Shown: piece by piece, positions 1 through 6,081 of the stretch
Numbering within the stretch: position 1 is the first letter of the stretch
Layout: every line of letters starts with the position of its first letter
Assembly (NCBI GenBank): GCA_021157485.1
Contig: JAGGWO010000154.1
Span: 1 to 10,879 of the forward strand
DNA from: Sulfurimonas sp.
GTDB taxonomy: Bacteria; Campylobacterota; Campylobacteria; Campylobacterales; Sulfurimonadaceae
DNA length: 10,879 nt
Direction: 5' to 3'
Notes under the pieces: model-generated
Told to the model about the DNA's origin: nothing
Seen by the model: the letters and a program-made list of their open reading frames with translations, nothing else
The model's database searches: none
Program-made: the position numbers and the translations under genes

Positions 1-2
1 AT

Positions 3-671
3 GCATCATTTGGTCGTGGTCATGCTCACGATTTAGCTGACTTTACTACTTACCATAGAGTTCGTGGACTTAAATGGCCAGTTGTTGATGGTAAAGAGAC
101 TCAGTGGAGATTTAATGCTAAGTACGATCCATATGCAGCTAAAGCAGTAGCTAAATCTGGAAATGGCTCAACTCACGCATTCTATGGTACACTAGCTAAA
201 GCACTAACGCAAGGTGATTTACGTGGTATCAAAGACAAAAAGAAAAAATCTCTAAAAAATAAAGCAAAAATATTTGCTCGTCCATATATGGATCCTCCAG
301 AAATGCCAAATAAAGAGTATGATACTTGGTTATGTACAGGTCGTGTACTTGAGCACTGGCACTCAGGAACAATGACAATGCGTGTACCTGAACTATTCCG
401 TGCAGTTCCAGAAGCGTTATGTTATATGAGTCCTTTAACAGCGAAAGAGAAAGGCCTAAAACAAGGTGATCTTTGTTGGGTTGAATCACGTCGTGGTAAA
501 GTAAAAGCTCACGTTGAAACTCGTGGTAGAAATAGACCTCCTCGCGGACTTGTATTTGTTCCATGGTTTGATGAGAAAGTATTTATAAACAAAGTTTGTC
601 TTGATGCGACATGTCCGCAGTCGAAACAAACAGATTATAAAAAATGTGCTGTAAAAATTTACAAAGCATAA
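3..671 (+). CDS. napA: Periplasmic nitrate reductase catalytic subunit NapA, C-terminal part (5' end outside window)
   Basis: This is the last 222 codons of NapA, the periplasmic Mo-bisMGD/4Fe-4S enzyme that reduces nitrate to nitrite. The frame is open from the window edge, so the start and the N-terminal Fe-S domain lie upstream. The visible part is the C-terminal molybdopterin-dinucleotide-binding domain. Family landmarks in order are [66 protein letters not shown] and [11 protein letters not shown], all close to textbook NapA. Between the HAFYG and ARPYMDPPE segments (about fragment residues 63-87) there is a lysine-rich stretch that E. coli NapA lacks as I recall it. NapA is exported folded by the Tat system after NapD binds its signal peptide, and it receives electrons from NapB. 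The gene ends 32 bp before napG and heads the visible nap unit. Confidence 0.97.
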   Translation, partial: ASFGRGHAHDLADFTTYHRVRGLKWPVVDGKETQWRFNAKYDPYAAKAVAKSGNGSTHAFYGTLAKALTQGDLRGIKDKKKKSLKNKAKIFARPYMDPPEMPNKEYDTWLCTGRVLEHWHSGTMTMRVPELFRAVPEALCYMSPLTAKEKGLKQGDLCWVESRRGKVKAHVETRGRNRPPRGLVFVPWFDEKVFINKVCLDATCPQSKQTDYKKCAVKIYKA

Positions 672-685
672 GTAAACTATAGAAA

Positions 686-696
686 GGTAAGGGAAG
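686..696 (+). promoter_or_regulatory. Ribosome binding site deciding the TTG start of napG
   Basis: A purine-rich GGTAAGGGAAG lies 7 bases before the TTG at 704. The next candidate, ATG at 713, would be 16 bases away. The spacing favours TTG as the napG start. The choice only changes three residues ahead of the Tat signal. Confidence 0.55.
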
Positions 697-703
697 TATC
701 GTT

Positions 704-1519
704 TTGAGCGAAATGAAACCTAAAAAGAAAAAACAACCGATGAGCGATAGAAGAAAGTTCATTCTCAACATGGCAAGAGGCGTAGGTCTCACTGCTATGG
801 GTGGATTTGTGTGGAGTGCATATGTTGATGAAGTAACTGCTTCATCGCTAGTGCTTAGGCCACCAGGTGCACTTGAAGAGAAAGATTTTCTTCGTACTTG
901 TATAAAATGTGGGCTTTGTGTTGAAGCCTGTCCGTATGATACGCTTGTACTCGCAAAACCTGGTGACCATAAACCTCTAGGGACTCCATATTTTGTACCT
1001 AGAGAAGTGCCTTGTTATATGTGTCCAGATATTCCGTGTGTACCTGTATGTCCTACAGGTGCCTTAGATGAATCTAGTGTCACAACTGATGGAAATTTAG
1101 ATATTAATATAGCTGATATGGGACTTGCTGTCATAGATAAGGATAGCTGTATAGCCTTTTGGGGAATACAGTGTGATGCTTGTTATAGAGCATGTCCAAT
1201 TTTAGGTGAAGCAATTACAATTGATTACGAGCAAAATACTAGGACTGGGAAACATGCTTTCATGAAACCAGTTGTTCATAGTGATGCTTGTACCGGTTGT
1301 GGCCTTTGTGAAAGAGCATGTGTAACTGAAAAGCCTGCTATCTTTATCCTTCCTCGTGAAACAGCGATGGGTAAAGCGGGTAATTACTATATTAAAGGTT
1401 GGGATAAAGAGGACGAAAAGCGTTTAGAAAATGCTGAAGAAATCAAAACAACAACCGACTTAAGTAAGCAAAAAGCTTCAGATAAGTTAAATAGCGATAT
1501 GTTGGAGGATTTATATTAA
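704..1519 (+). CDS. napG: NapG, periplasmic 4x[4Fe-4S] ferredoxin-type quinol dehydrogenase subunit
   Basis: NapG is the periplasmic iron-sulfur partner of NapH. Together they oxidise menaquinol and pass electrons towards NapB/NapA. The protein has 271 residues. A lysine-rich N-terminus is followed by a twin-arginine motif (DRRKFIL, residues 15-21) and a hydrophobic stretch to about residue 40, consistent with Tat export. Four cysteine clusters follow: C66/C69/C72/C76, C104/C107/C112/C116, C149/C157/C160/C164 and C196/C199/C202/C206. The wide C-x7-C spacing in the third cluster is typical of NapG and NapF. The C-terminal tail (about 235-271) is charged and free of cysteines. Translation is taken from TTG at 704 because of the well-placed ribosome binding site. 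The stop overlaps the napH start as TAATG, so the pair is probably translationally coupled. MauM/NapG family membership is clear from the motifs and the context. Confidence 0.95.
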   Translation: MSEMKPKKKKQPMSDRRKFILNMARGVGLTAMGGFVWSAYVDEVTASSLVLRPPGALEEKDFLRTCIKCGLCVEACPYDTLVLAKPGDHKPLGTPYFVPREVPCYMCPDIPCVPVCPTGALDESSVTTDGNLDINIADMGLAVIDKDSCIAFWGIQCDACYRACPILGEAITIDYEQNTRTGKHAFMKPVVHSDACTGCGLCERACVTEKPAIFILPRETAMGKAGNYYIKGWDKEDEKRLENAEEIKTTTDLSKQKASDKLNSDMLEDLY

Positions 1520-2349
1520 TGAGAAATCTTTGGAATCATTACCGTTATCTAATTTTAAGAAGAGTTACTCAGATTGGTTTACTATTTCTTTACTTTGGTG
1601 CTAATGCTTGGGGATGGACTCTGATTCAAGGTAATCTTAGTTCATCAATTATTTTAGGCATTATTCCAATGAGTGATCCTTATGCTGCACTGCAAATGTT
1701 AGCGGCAGGTGCTGTTTTAAGTGTTGATTTACTTATTGGTGTTGGCGTTGTAACTATATTTTATCTACTATTTGGCGGTCGTGCCTTTTGTAGTTGGGTT
1801 TGTCCTATAAATATGATTACTGATGCGGCAAATGGCCTAAGAAAAGTTATTGGTATCAATCGTGTTCAAGGTATAAAACAACCAGCATCTAGAAAGATTA
1901 GATACTGGGTTTTAGCACTAAGTCTAATAATATCAGCAATAATGGGTGTAGCAGCTTTTGAGTTTGTATCACCTATATCTATGGTCCATAGAGGAATTGT
2001 ATTTGGTTTAGGATTTGGTTGGGCTGCAATGCTAATCATTTTTCTTTTTGACCTTTTTGTTCTAAAAAATGGGTGGTGTGGACATATCTGCCCACTCGGT
2101 GGATTTTATTCACTTTTAGGAAAATTCAGTTTAATTAGAGTGCAACACTATGAAGAAAACTGTACTTTATGTATGAAATGTAAAGATGTTTGTCCTGAGC
2201 ATCAAGTACTCTATATGATAGGTAAAGAGAGTTTACCTGTCCTTTCTGGAGAGTGTACAAACTGTGCCAGATGTATAGAAGTATGTGATGACGATGCTTT
2301 GGGATTTTCGGTAAGAAATATGGCAAAAAACAAGAAAACGGGAGAGTAA
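1519..2349 (+). CDS. napH: NapH, membrane quinol dehydrogenase Fe-S subunit
   Basis: NapH is the inner-membrane subunit that takes electrons from menaquinol and hands them to NapG. The 276-residue protein has hydrophobic segments at roughly 15-35, 66-86, 130-148 and 162-182, giving the four helices usual for NapH. Two CX3CP motifs (C91-C95-P and C187-C191-P), a hallmark of NapH, sit at the ends of helices. The cytoplasmic C-terminus carries two 4Fe-4S clusters: C215/C218/C221/C225 followed by P, and C246/C249/C252/C256, where the usual proline after the last cysteine is replaced by D. The start overlaps the napG stop by one base, with GGAGG at 1504-1508 as ribosome binding site. In Wolinella, NapGH supports nitrate respiration without NapC, which fits the absence of napC here. 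Confidence 0.96.
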   Translation: MRNLWNHYRYLILRRVTQIGLLFLYFGANAWGWTLIQGNLSSSIILGIIPMSDPYAALQMLAAGAVLSVDLLIGVGVVTIFYLLFGGRAFCSWVCPINMITDAANGLRKVIGINRVQGIKQPASRKIRYWVLALSLIISAIMGVAAFEFVSPISMVHRGIVFGLGFGWAAMLIIFLFDLFVLKNGWCGHICPLGGFYSLLGKFSLIRVQHYEENCTLCMKCKDVCPEHQVLYMIGKESLPVLSGECTNCARCIEVCDDDALGFSVRNMAKNKKTGE

Positions 2350-2350
2350 A

Positions 2351-2974
2351 ATGAAAATAATAAGTAAAATAACACTTGGTTTAGCAACAGCTACACTTCT
2401 ATTTGTTGGATGTGCAGACAATGCTACACCAGCTGGTTCTGAATCAGTAAAAGCTACAATAAGTGAAGAGTCACTAGGTCTTAGAAAGACAACACTTAAC
2501 AATGAAAGTGTAAATCCACATGGAACTTCATATGGAAAAGATGCTGCTGGTAGCAGTACTAAAATTAAAAGAGCATTCCAGGATGCTCCACCAATGGTTC
2601 CTCATGATACAGAGGGAATGTTACCGATTACTATCAATAACAACCAATGTATCGCTTGTCATGATCCAGCTGTTGCAAAAGATATGGGTGCAACTCCATA
2701 TCCAACATCTCACATGACTAACTTTAGACCACAAAGTAGTCATGCTATTAAAGGTGAAAACACATCAAGCGAAAAATTAGCTAATATTTCTATCCAAAAA
2801 GAAAATAAGCTAGTTGGTGCTAGATTTAACTGTTCACAGTGTCACGCTCCACAAGATACTGGTGCTTTAGCAGTACCAAATACTTTTGAAGCTGACTACA
2901 CAAGTGCAAACGGTGCAAGTGCATCTAGTTGGGATGAGAGTAAATTTATGGAAGGAATCGATACTACTAAGTAG
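2351..2974 (+). CDS. napB: NapB, dihaem c-type cytochrome subunit of periplasmic nitrate reductase
   Basis: NapB is the periplasmic dihaem cytochrome that donates electrons to NapA. The 207-residue protein has two CXXCH haem sites: C100-C103-H104 and C161-C164-H165. The likely distal haem ligands are H85 in the PPMVPHD motif and H121 in PTSHM, both in the positions expected for the family. The N-terminus (MKIISKITLG, then LATATLLFVGC) is a signal peptide. It ends in FVGC at residue 21, which resembles a lipobox and raises the possibility that this NapB is lipid-anchored rather than soluble. A long low-complexity linker (about 22-75) follows, making the protein longer than E. coli NapB. The start is 1 bp after the napH stop, with GGAGAG inside the end of napH. 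The gene ends in three consecutive in-frame stops, TAG TAA TAG (2972-2980). Confidence 0.95.
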   Translation: MKIISKITLGLATATLLFVGCADNATPAGSESVKATISEESLGLRKTTLNNESVNPHGTSYGKDAAGSSTKIKRAFQDAPPMVPHDTEGMLPITINNNQCIACHDPAVAKDMGATPYPTSHMTNFRPQSSHAIKGENTSSEKLANISIQKENKLVGARFNCSQCHAPQDTGALAVPNTFEADYTSANGASASSWDESKFMEGIDTTK

Positions 2975-2985
2975 TAATAGATTTA

Positions 2986-3498
2986 ATGGAAAGAAGAGAG
3001 CTTTTTAGCTTTCTCTCTTCCTCACTAAAAGGTGCAGGAAACGAGAAAGAAATAATAATTAGACCACCTTACTACAGTGATATAACTGCGTTTGATACAG
3101 AGTGTCAGAACTGTGACGGGAAATGCGCCACTTTGTGTCAAGAGCAGATTATAATTATAGGTGAAGATAAAACACCGAGACTCAATATGAAAGAGAGTGG
3201 TTGTACATATTGTGATGATTGTGCGATAGCATGTAAACCGAATGTACTCAGAGTAGAAGATAAACAACTAATTGATGCTGGTATACGGATAAATGAATCA
3301 ACTTGCATGAGTTGGCAAGGTATAATGTGTTTTTCATGCAAGGATCCATGTTTAGAAGATGCAATAGAGTTTAAGGCCATGTTCATGCCTACTATAAATC
3401 AAGAAAAATGTACATCATGTGGATTTTGTATAAGTCGATGTCCAAGTTATGCAATTGATATTATTCAAATCAAGAAGGAACATAAAGATGATATATAA
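2986..3498 (+). CDS. napF: NapF, cytoplasmic ferredoxin-type protein of the nap system
   Basis: NapF is a cytoplasmic iron-sulfur protein. In E. coli it interacts with NapA precursor and is thought to help load or mature the Fe-S centre. No signal peptide is visible, which fits a cytoplasmic location. The 170 residues contain four cysteine clusters: C40/C43/C47/C51, C73/C76/C79/C83, C107/C115/C118/C122 and C142/C145/C148/C152. The third has the C-x7-C spacing also seen in NapG of this operon, and the fourth is a classic CTSCGFC...CP ferredoxin motif. The first has an irregular C-x2-C-x3-C-x3-C layout. The start at 2986 has no recognisable ribosome binding site, only AT-rich sequence holding the tandem napB stops. 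It is kept because MERRELFSFL is the usual NapF beginning and no other ATG lies nearby. The end overlaps napL by 11 bp. Confidence 0.9.
   Translation: MERRELFSFLSSSLKGAGNEKEIIIRPPYYSDITAFDTECQNCDGKCATLCQEQIIIIGEDKTPRLNMKESGCTYCDDCAIACKPNVLRVEDKQLIDAGIRINESTCMSWQGIMCFSCKDPCLEDAIEFKAMFMPTINQEKCTSCGFCISRCPSYAIDIIQIKKEHKDDI
3475..3479 (+). promoter_or_regulatory. Ribosome binding site deciding the napL start
   Basis: AAGGA lies 8 bases before the ATG at 3488, inside the end of napF. This supports 3488 as the napL start over an in-frame ATG at 3449, which would put a charged stretch in front of the signal peptide. Confidence 0.6.
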
Positions 3499-4465
3499 AC
3501 TAATTTTGATTTTTTCATTGCTCTTCGTAGGGCTTAATGCTAAAGATTTAACTCCTACCTATGTATACAAAGCAAGTGGTGGTGTAACTGATATAGTTAC
3601 TGGAAATGGTAAAATTTATGTATCCACACAAGCGAGTTGTGTAAATATATATGATTTAAAAACAAAAAAATTAATTCAAACAATTAGTATCCCTAAAATC
3701 AAAGACTTTATGGGTGATATAATTGATGCAAAAGTTTATAATGTTGACATATATAAAGATAAAATCCTCCTTACTTCTCAAGGTGAAAAAGGATTTAGAG
3801 AAGTCCATATTTATGATAAAGGCAAACAATACACCGCTATTTCAGTAGAAAAAAAATTGTATATAGCAAAGGCAAAATTTATAAATGAAGATACAATTGT
3901 CTTTTCCCTTCTAGGTAATCAGATGTACCTTTATAACATCAAAGAGAATAAAGTAATATGGAAGATTGACGTCAAGCCTAAGGATGCAGACTTTAACTCA
4001 ACTTTTGCAGACTTCGCCCTAAATGAAGATAGATCAATCGCTGTGGTGGCTGATGAAAGTGGTGATTTAAAGCTTGTTGATATTAAAAAAGGCGAGGTTA
4101 TCAAGATTCTTGCTAATAAAAATCTTGATAAAGTATTTAAGGTTGATTATAAAAACAATAAAATTATTACTGCTGGTCAAGATGGAAGGTGTGTCGTTTA
4201 TGATTTAAAAAATAATCATGATTATTTTTTAAGAGAAAAACATTGGTTTTTAATTTACGGTGCTGGACTATCACCAAGTGCAAAGCTAGGTGCATTTTCA
4301 AGTGATGAACAGAATAATGTAACAATCTTTAAGACTAATACAAAAAGTAAAAAATATAAACTTCTTAAAAATAGTATGACCCTAACAGGCGTATTATTTA
4401 TATCAGAAGATGAAGTATTTATTACAACAGACTCTAATGAGTTTAACTACTATAAATTAAAATAG
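3488..4465 (+). CDS. napL: NapL, secreted beta-propeller-like protein of the nap cluster
   Basis: This 325-residue protein matches NapL by position (between napF and napD, as in Wolinella and Campylobacter) and by architecture. The N-terminus MIYKLILIFSLLFVGLNA is a Sec signal peptide with probable cleavage after NA (residue 18), so the protein should be periplasmic. The remainder consists of repeated short beta-strand blocks of WD40/quinoprotein style, for example VTGNGKIYVSTQ, YDLKTKKLIQTI, DKILLTSQGEKG, VVADESGDLKLVDIKKGEVI, KIITAGQDGRCVVYDLKN and the terminal EDEVFITTDSNEF. This points to a beta-propeller, usually a protein-binding scaffold. There is one Cys in the mature N-terminal part and one in the GRCVV repeat, and no haem motif. 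The biochemical role of NapL is not settled. ATG 3488 was chosen for the signal peptide and the AAGGA spacing. The gene overlaps napF by 11 bp. Confidence 0.83.
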   Translation: MIYKLILIFSLLFVGLNAKDLTPTYVYKASGGVTDIVTGNGKIYVSTQASCVNIYDLKTKKLIQTISIPKIKDFMGDIIDAKVYNVDIYKDKILLTSQGEKGFREVHIYDKGKQYTAISVEKKLYIAKAKFINEDTIVFSLLGNQMYLYNIKENKVIWKIDVKPKDADFNSTFADFALNEDRSIAVVADESGDLKLVDIKKGEVIKILANKNLDKVFKVDYKNNKIITAGQDGRCVVYDLKNNHDYFLREKHWFLIYGAGLSPSAKLGAFSSDEQNNVTIFKTNTKSKKYKLLKNSMTLTGVLFISEDEVFITTDSNEFNYYKLK

Positions 4466-4474
4466 GATTATAAG

Positions 4475-4918
4475 ATGCAATATAATGAAAGTGAATTTTT
4501 AGTTGAAACTGAAGTTCCAGAACATGAATTGATAATTTCAAGAACTACATTAGAGGGTGCTATTAGCTACGCAAATGAAGCGTTTTGTGAAATAAGCGGA
4601 TACACAGAAGATGAACTTATTGGAAAACAACACAATATTGTACGTCACCCAGATATGCCAAAAGCTGCGTTTAAAGATTTATGGGAAACTATAAAAAATA
4701 AAAAACAGTGGATAGGTATAGTAAAAAATCTTCGTAAAGACAAAGGATACTACTGGGTTCAGGCAATAGTTTCTGGTGTATACAAAGATGGAATACTAAT
4801 CGAGTATAAATCTTTAAGAACTCCTATAAGTTACGAAGAAAAATTAAAATATCAAATATTATATGATAGAATGCGTCAAGAAAATGGTGAACCTACCAGA
4901 AAAGTAATTTACGAATAA
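4475..4918 (+). CDS. Stand-alone PAS domain protein, Aer/CetB-like, probably flavin-binding
   Basis: The protein is 147 residues long and consists of little more than one PAS domain (about 15-118) with a short charged tail. Visible motifs are ANEAFCEISGYTEDELIGK, then HNIVRHPDMP (residues 53-62), FKDLWETI, and W79 with GIVKNLRKDKGYYWVQA. This matches the Aer/CetB type of PAS. R57, H58 and D60 fall in the RHPD motif, which in E. coli Aer is associated with FAD binding. No methyl-accepting, kinase, GGDEF or HTH domain is attached and there is no signal or membrane segment, so it is a cytoplasmic sensor module that needs a partner. In Campylobacter jejuni the PAS-only CetB works with the membrane transducer CetA in energy taxis, which is the closest model. 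It lies 9 bp after napL and 16 bp before napD, so it is probably co-expressed with nitrate reductase. Redox or energy sensing is inference. Confidence 0.82.
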   Translation: MQYNESEFLVETEVPEHELIISRTTLEGAISYANEAFCEISGYTEDELIGKQHNIVRHPDMPKAAFKDLWETIKNKKQWIGIVKNLRKDKGYYWVQAIVSGVYKDGILIEYKSLRTPISYEEKLKYQILYDRMRQENGEPTRKVIYE

Positions 4919-4934
4919 AACTAAGGAAAATCAG

Positions 4935-5336
4935 ATGAATATATCAAGTATAGTTGTACAGTGTTTACCAAAATATATGGATGAAGTAGTAGAATCTTTA
5001 AAAAATACTCCAGAGTGTGATTACCATATGCATGATGAAAAAGGTCGTATAATTATTACGATTGAAGGTGAAGGTGTTTCCCAAGAGTTAGAGAAGCTTA
5101 GAGTAGTTGAAGCAATTCCACATGTTATAGCTGCTGATATGCAGATGGCTTATAGTGAAGATGAGTTAGATGAGCATATGGAAGTAATCAATAACAGAGA
5201 TGTTGTTCCTAAAATTTTACAAGATACTGAAAGTGTAGATGTTGATAAGGTAGTATATAATGGCGACATGAAAAAAAGAGAAGATATGGTTGCATTTGCA
5301 AAAGAGTTTGATGCAGCAAAAGATAGAGAAAAATAG
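4935..5336 (+). CDS. napD: NapD, NapA-specific Tat signal-peptide chaperone, with C-terminal extension
   Basis: NapD is the cytoplasmic chaperone that binds the twin-arginine signal peptide of NapA and delays export until the cofactor is in place. The first 75-80 residues show the family fold: MNISSIVVQCLPKYMDEV (strand then helix), a middle strand RIIITIEGEG, and the end motif IPHVIAADMQMAYSEDEL. After that the protein continues for about 50 residues to a total of 133, whereas E. coli NapD has 87. The extension is mostly charged and predicted helical (VINNRDVVPKIL, DMKKREDMVAFAKEF). AAGGA at 4923-4927 sits 7 bases before the ATG. The gene follows the PAS gene by 16 bp and precedes the next small gene by 2 bp. 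The assignment rests on both the motif and the operon. Confidence 0.9.
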   Translation: MNISSIVVQCLPKYMDEVVESLKNTPECDYHMHDEKGRIIITIEGEGVSQELEKLRVVEAIPHVIAADMQMAYSEDELDEHMEVINNRDVVPKILQDTESVDVDKVVYNGDMKKREDMVAFAKEFDAAKDREK

Positions 5337-5338
5337 AT

Positions 5339-5638
5339 ATGGCAGTTATATTTCAAGCAACTATAAAAATGAACAGTAAATTAGAGTGGTTTATTGAGCT
5401 AAAAGACACTGTTGATGGAAGAGTTCAAGAGTGTAAGGATGTGGAAGAATTCTCTAAAAAAGTTGAAGAGTTCGGTGATGACTATGGTGGTCACATAGAT
5501 GAAGTAAAATGGTTAAAAGATGAAAATGTACCAGAGCAAGTTATGGATGAATTAAGAGTTAAAATGGCTGAACATAGAGCTGAGATAGAAGAAAAAACAG
5601 GTGAAACAGTTACACCTCTCGCTGAAGAAGAGAAGTAA
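5339..5638 (+). CDS. Small acidic protein of unknown function, nap-linked
   Basis: I do not recognise this gene. It encodes 99 residues starting MAVIFQATIKMNSKLEWFIE, starts 2 bp after napD, and ends 8 bp before the next gene, so it is almost certainly translated as part of the nap unit. There is no signal peptide, membrane helix or metal motif, and only one cysteine (C32). The first third looks like alternating strand and helix (FQATIK, LEWFIEL, VQECKDVEEFSKKVEEFG). The second half is a highly charged, probably helical segment (EQVMDELRVKMAEHRAEIEEKTGE) with a Glu-rich end. The strongly acidic composition suggests a soluble cytoplasmic protein. Only a weak purine-rich stretch precedes the start, so coupling to napD translation is likely. 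A role as an extra maturation factor for NapA would be a guess from position only. Confidence 0.75.
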   Translation: MAVIFQATIKMNSKLEWFIELKDTVDGRVQECKDVEEFSKKVEEFGDDYGGHIDEVKWLKDENVPEQVMDELRVKMAEHRAEIEEKTGETVTPLAEEEK

Positions 5639-5646
5639 AATAACAT

Positions 5647-6081
5647 ATGGTAGCAAATGCAATAGTTACAGATAAATACTTTGACCCCCTAGAGATTTCA
5701 AATCATCTAAAAAATGTTGAGTATATAATTATGGCAGCTCCTGCACCAGAGCAGTTTAAAAAGACTCCTATACAATTTACTATTTTTTTAAACACTCAAG
5801 ATAGGCTTCCACAAGATGTTCAAGAGGCTGTTTTTGGTAAGTTTTTAGAAGAAAATGGTATCAAAAATCCAGATAAGATCATGAGTCAATTAATGCCCGT
5901 TGGATTTTCAATGAGCCAACAAGATACTGCAATGCCTCTTCTTTTAGTTAAAAAAGAGGATCAAACTAGTATACCAAACATTCCAATGCACGTATATGAT
6001 TTTTTAGCAGATTCAGACAATTTCTTTGAAGCTAAACAAGAAAAATTAACTGGATGGACGTATAGTTACAACGAAGAGTAG
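5647..6081 (+). CDS. Protein of unknown function at the end of the nap unit
   Basis: I do not recognise this gene. It encodes 144 residues with no signal peptide, no membrane helix and no cysteine, so it is probably soluble and cytoplasmic. Visible parts are an N-terminal segment with YFDPLEISNHLKNVEYIIMA, a strand-like PIQFTIFLNTQDRLP, a helix PQDVQEAVFGKFLEENG, a methionine-rich stretch around residues 79-96 (KIMSQLMPVGFSMSQQDTAM), a hydrophobic strand PLLLVKKE and a C-terminal half rich in aromatic and acidic residues ending GWTYSYNEE. It begins 8 bp after the preceding small gene, with GAAGAGAAG upstream as a possible ribosome binding site. It is the last gene of the + strand unit and overlaps the convergent peptidase gene by 16 bp. 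The shared direction and spacing suggest co-expression with nap. Function is unknown. Confidence 0.78.
   Translation: MVANAIVTDKYFDPLEISNHLKNVEYIIMAAPAPEQFKKTPIQFTIFLNTQDRLPQDVQEAVFGKFLEENGIKNPDKIMSQLMPVGFSMSQQDTAMPLLLVKKEDQTSIPNIPMHVYDFLADSDNFFEAKQEKLTGWTYSYNEE

Noticed and set aside
229..564. 111-codon open frame on the - strand opposite napA
   Set aside because: The napA sequence on the other strand is strongly conserved and explains the region. The antisense product is Leu/Tyr-rich without motifs.
672..703. Possible promoter between napA and napG
   Set aside because: Only 32 bases, containing the ribosome binding site and no convincing -10/-35 pair. Read-through from napA is the simpler view.
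3025..3386. Two overlapping - strand frames opposite napF
   Set aside because: Both are mirror images of the cysteine-rich napF coding sequence, with no independent support.
3449..3487. Longer napL start at ATG 3449
   Set aside because: It would add 13 residues with several charges ahead of a clear Sec signal peptide and overlap napF by 50 bp. ATG 3488 has AAGGA at good spacing.
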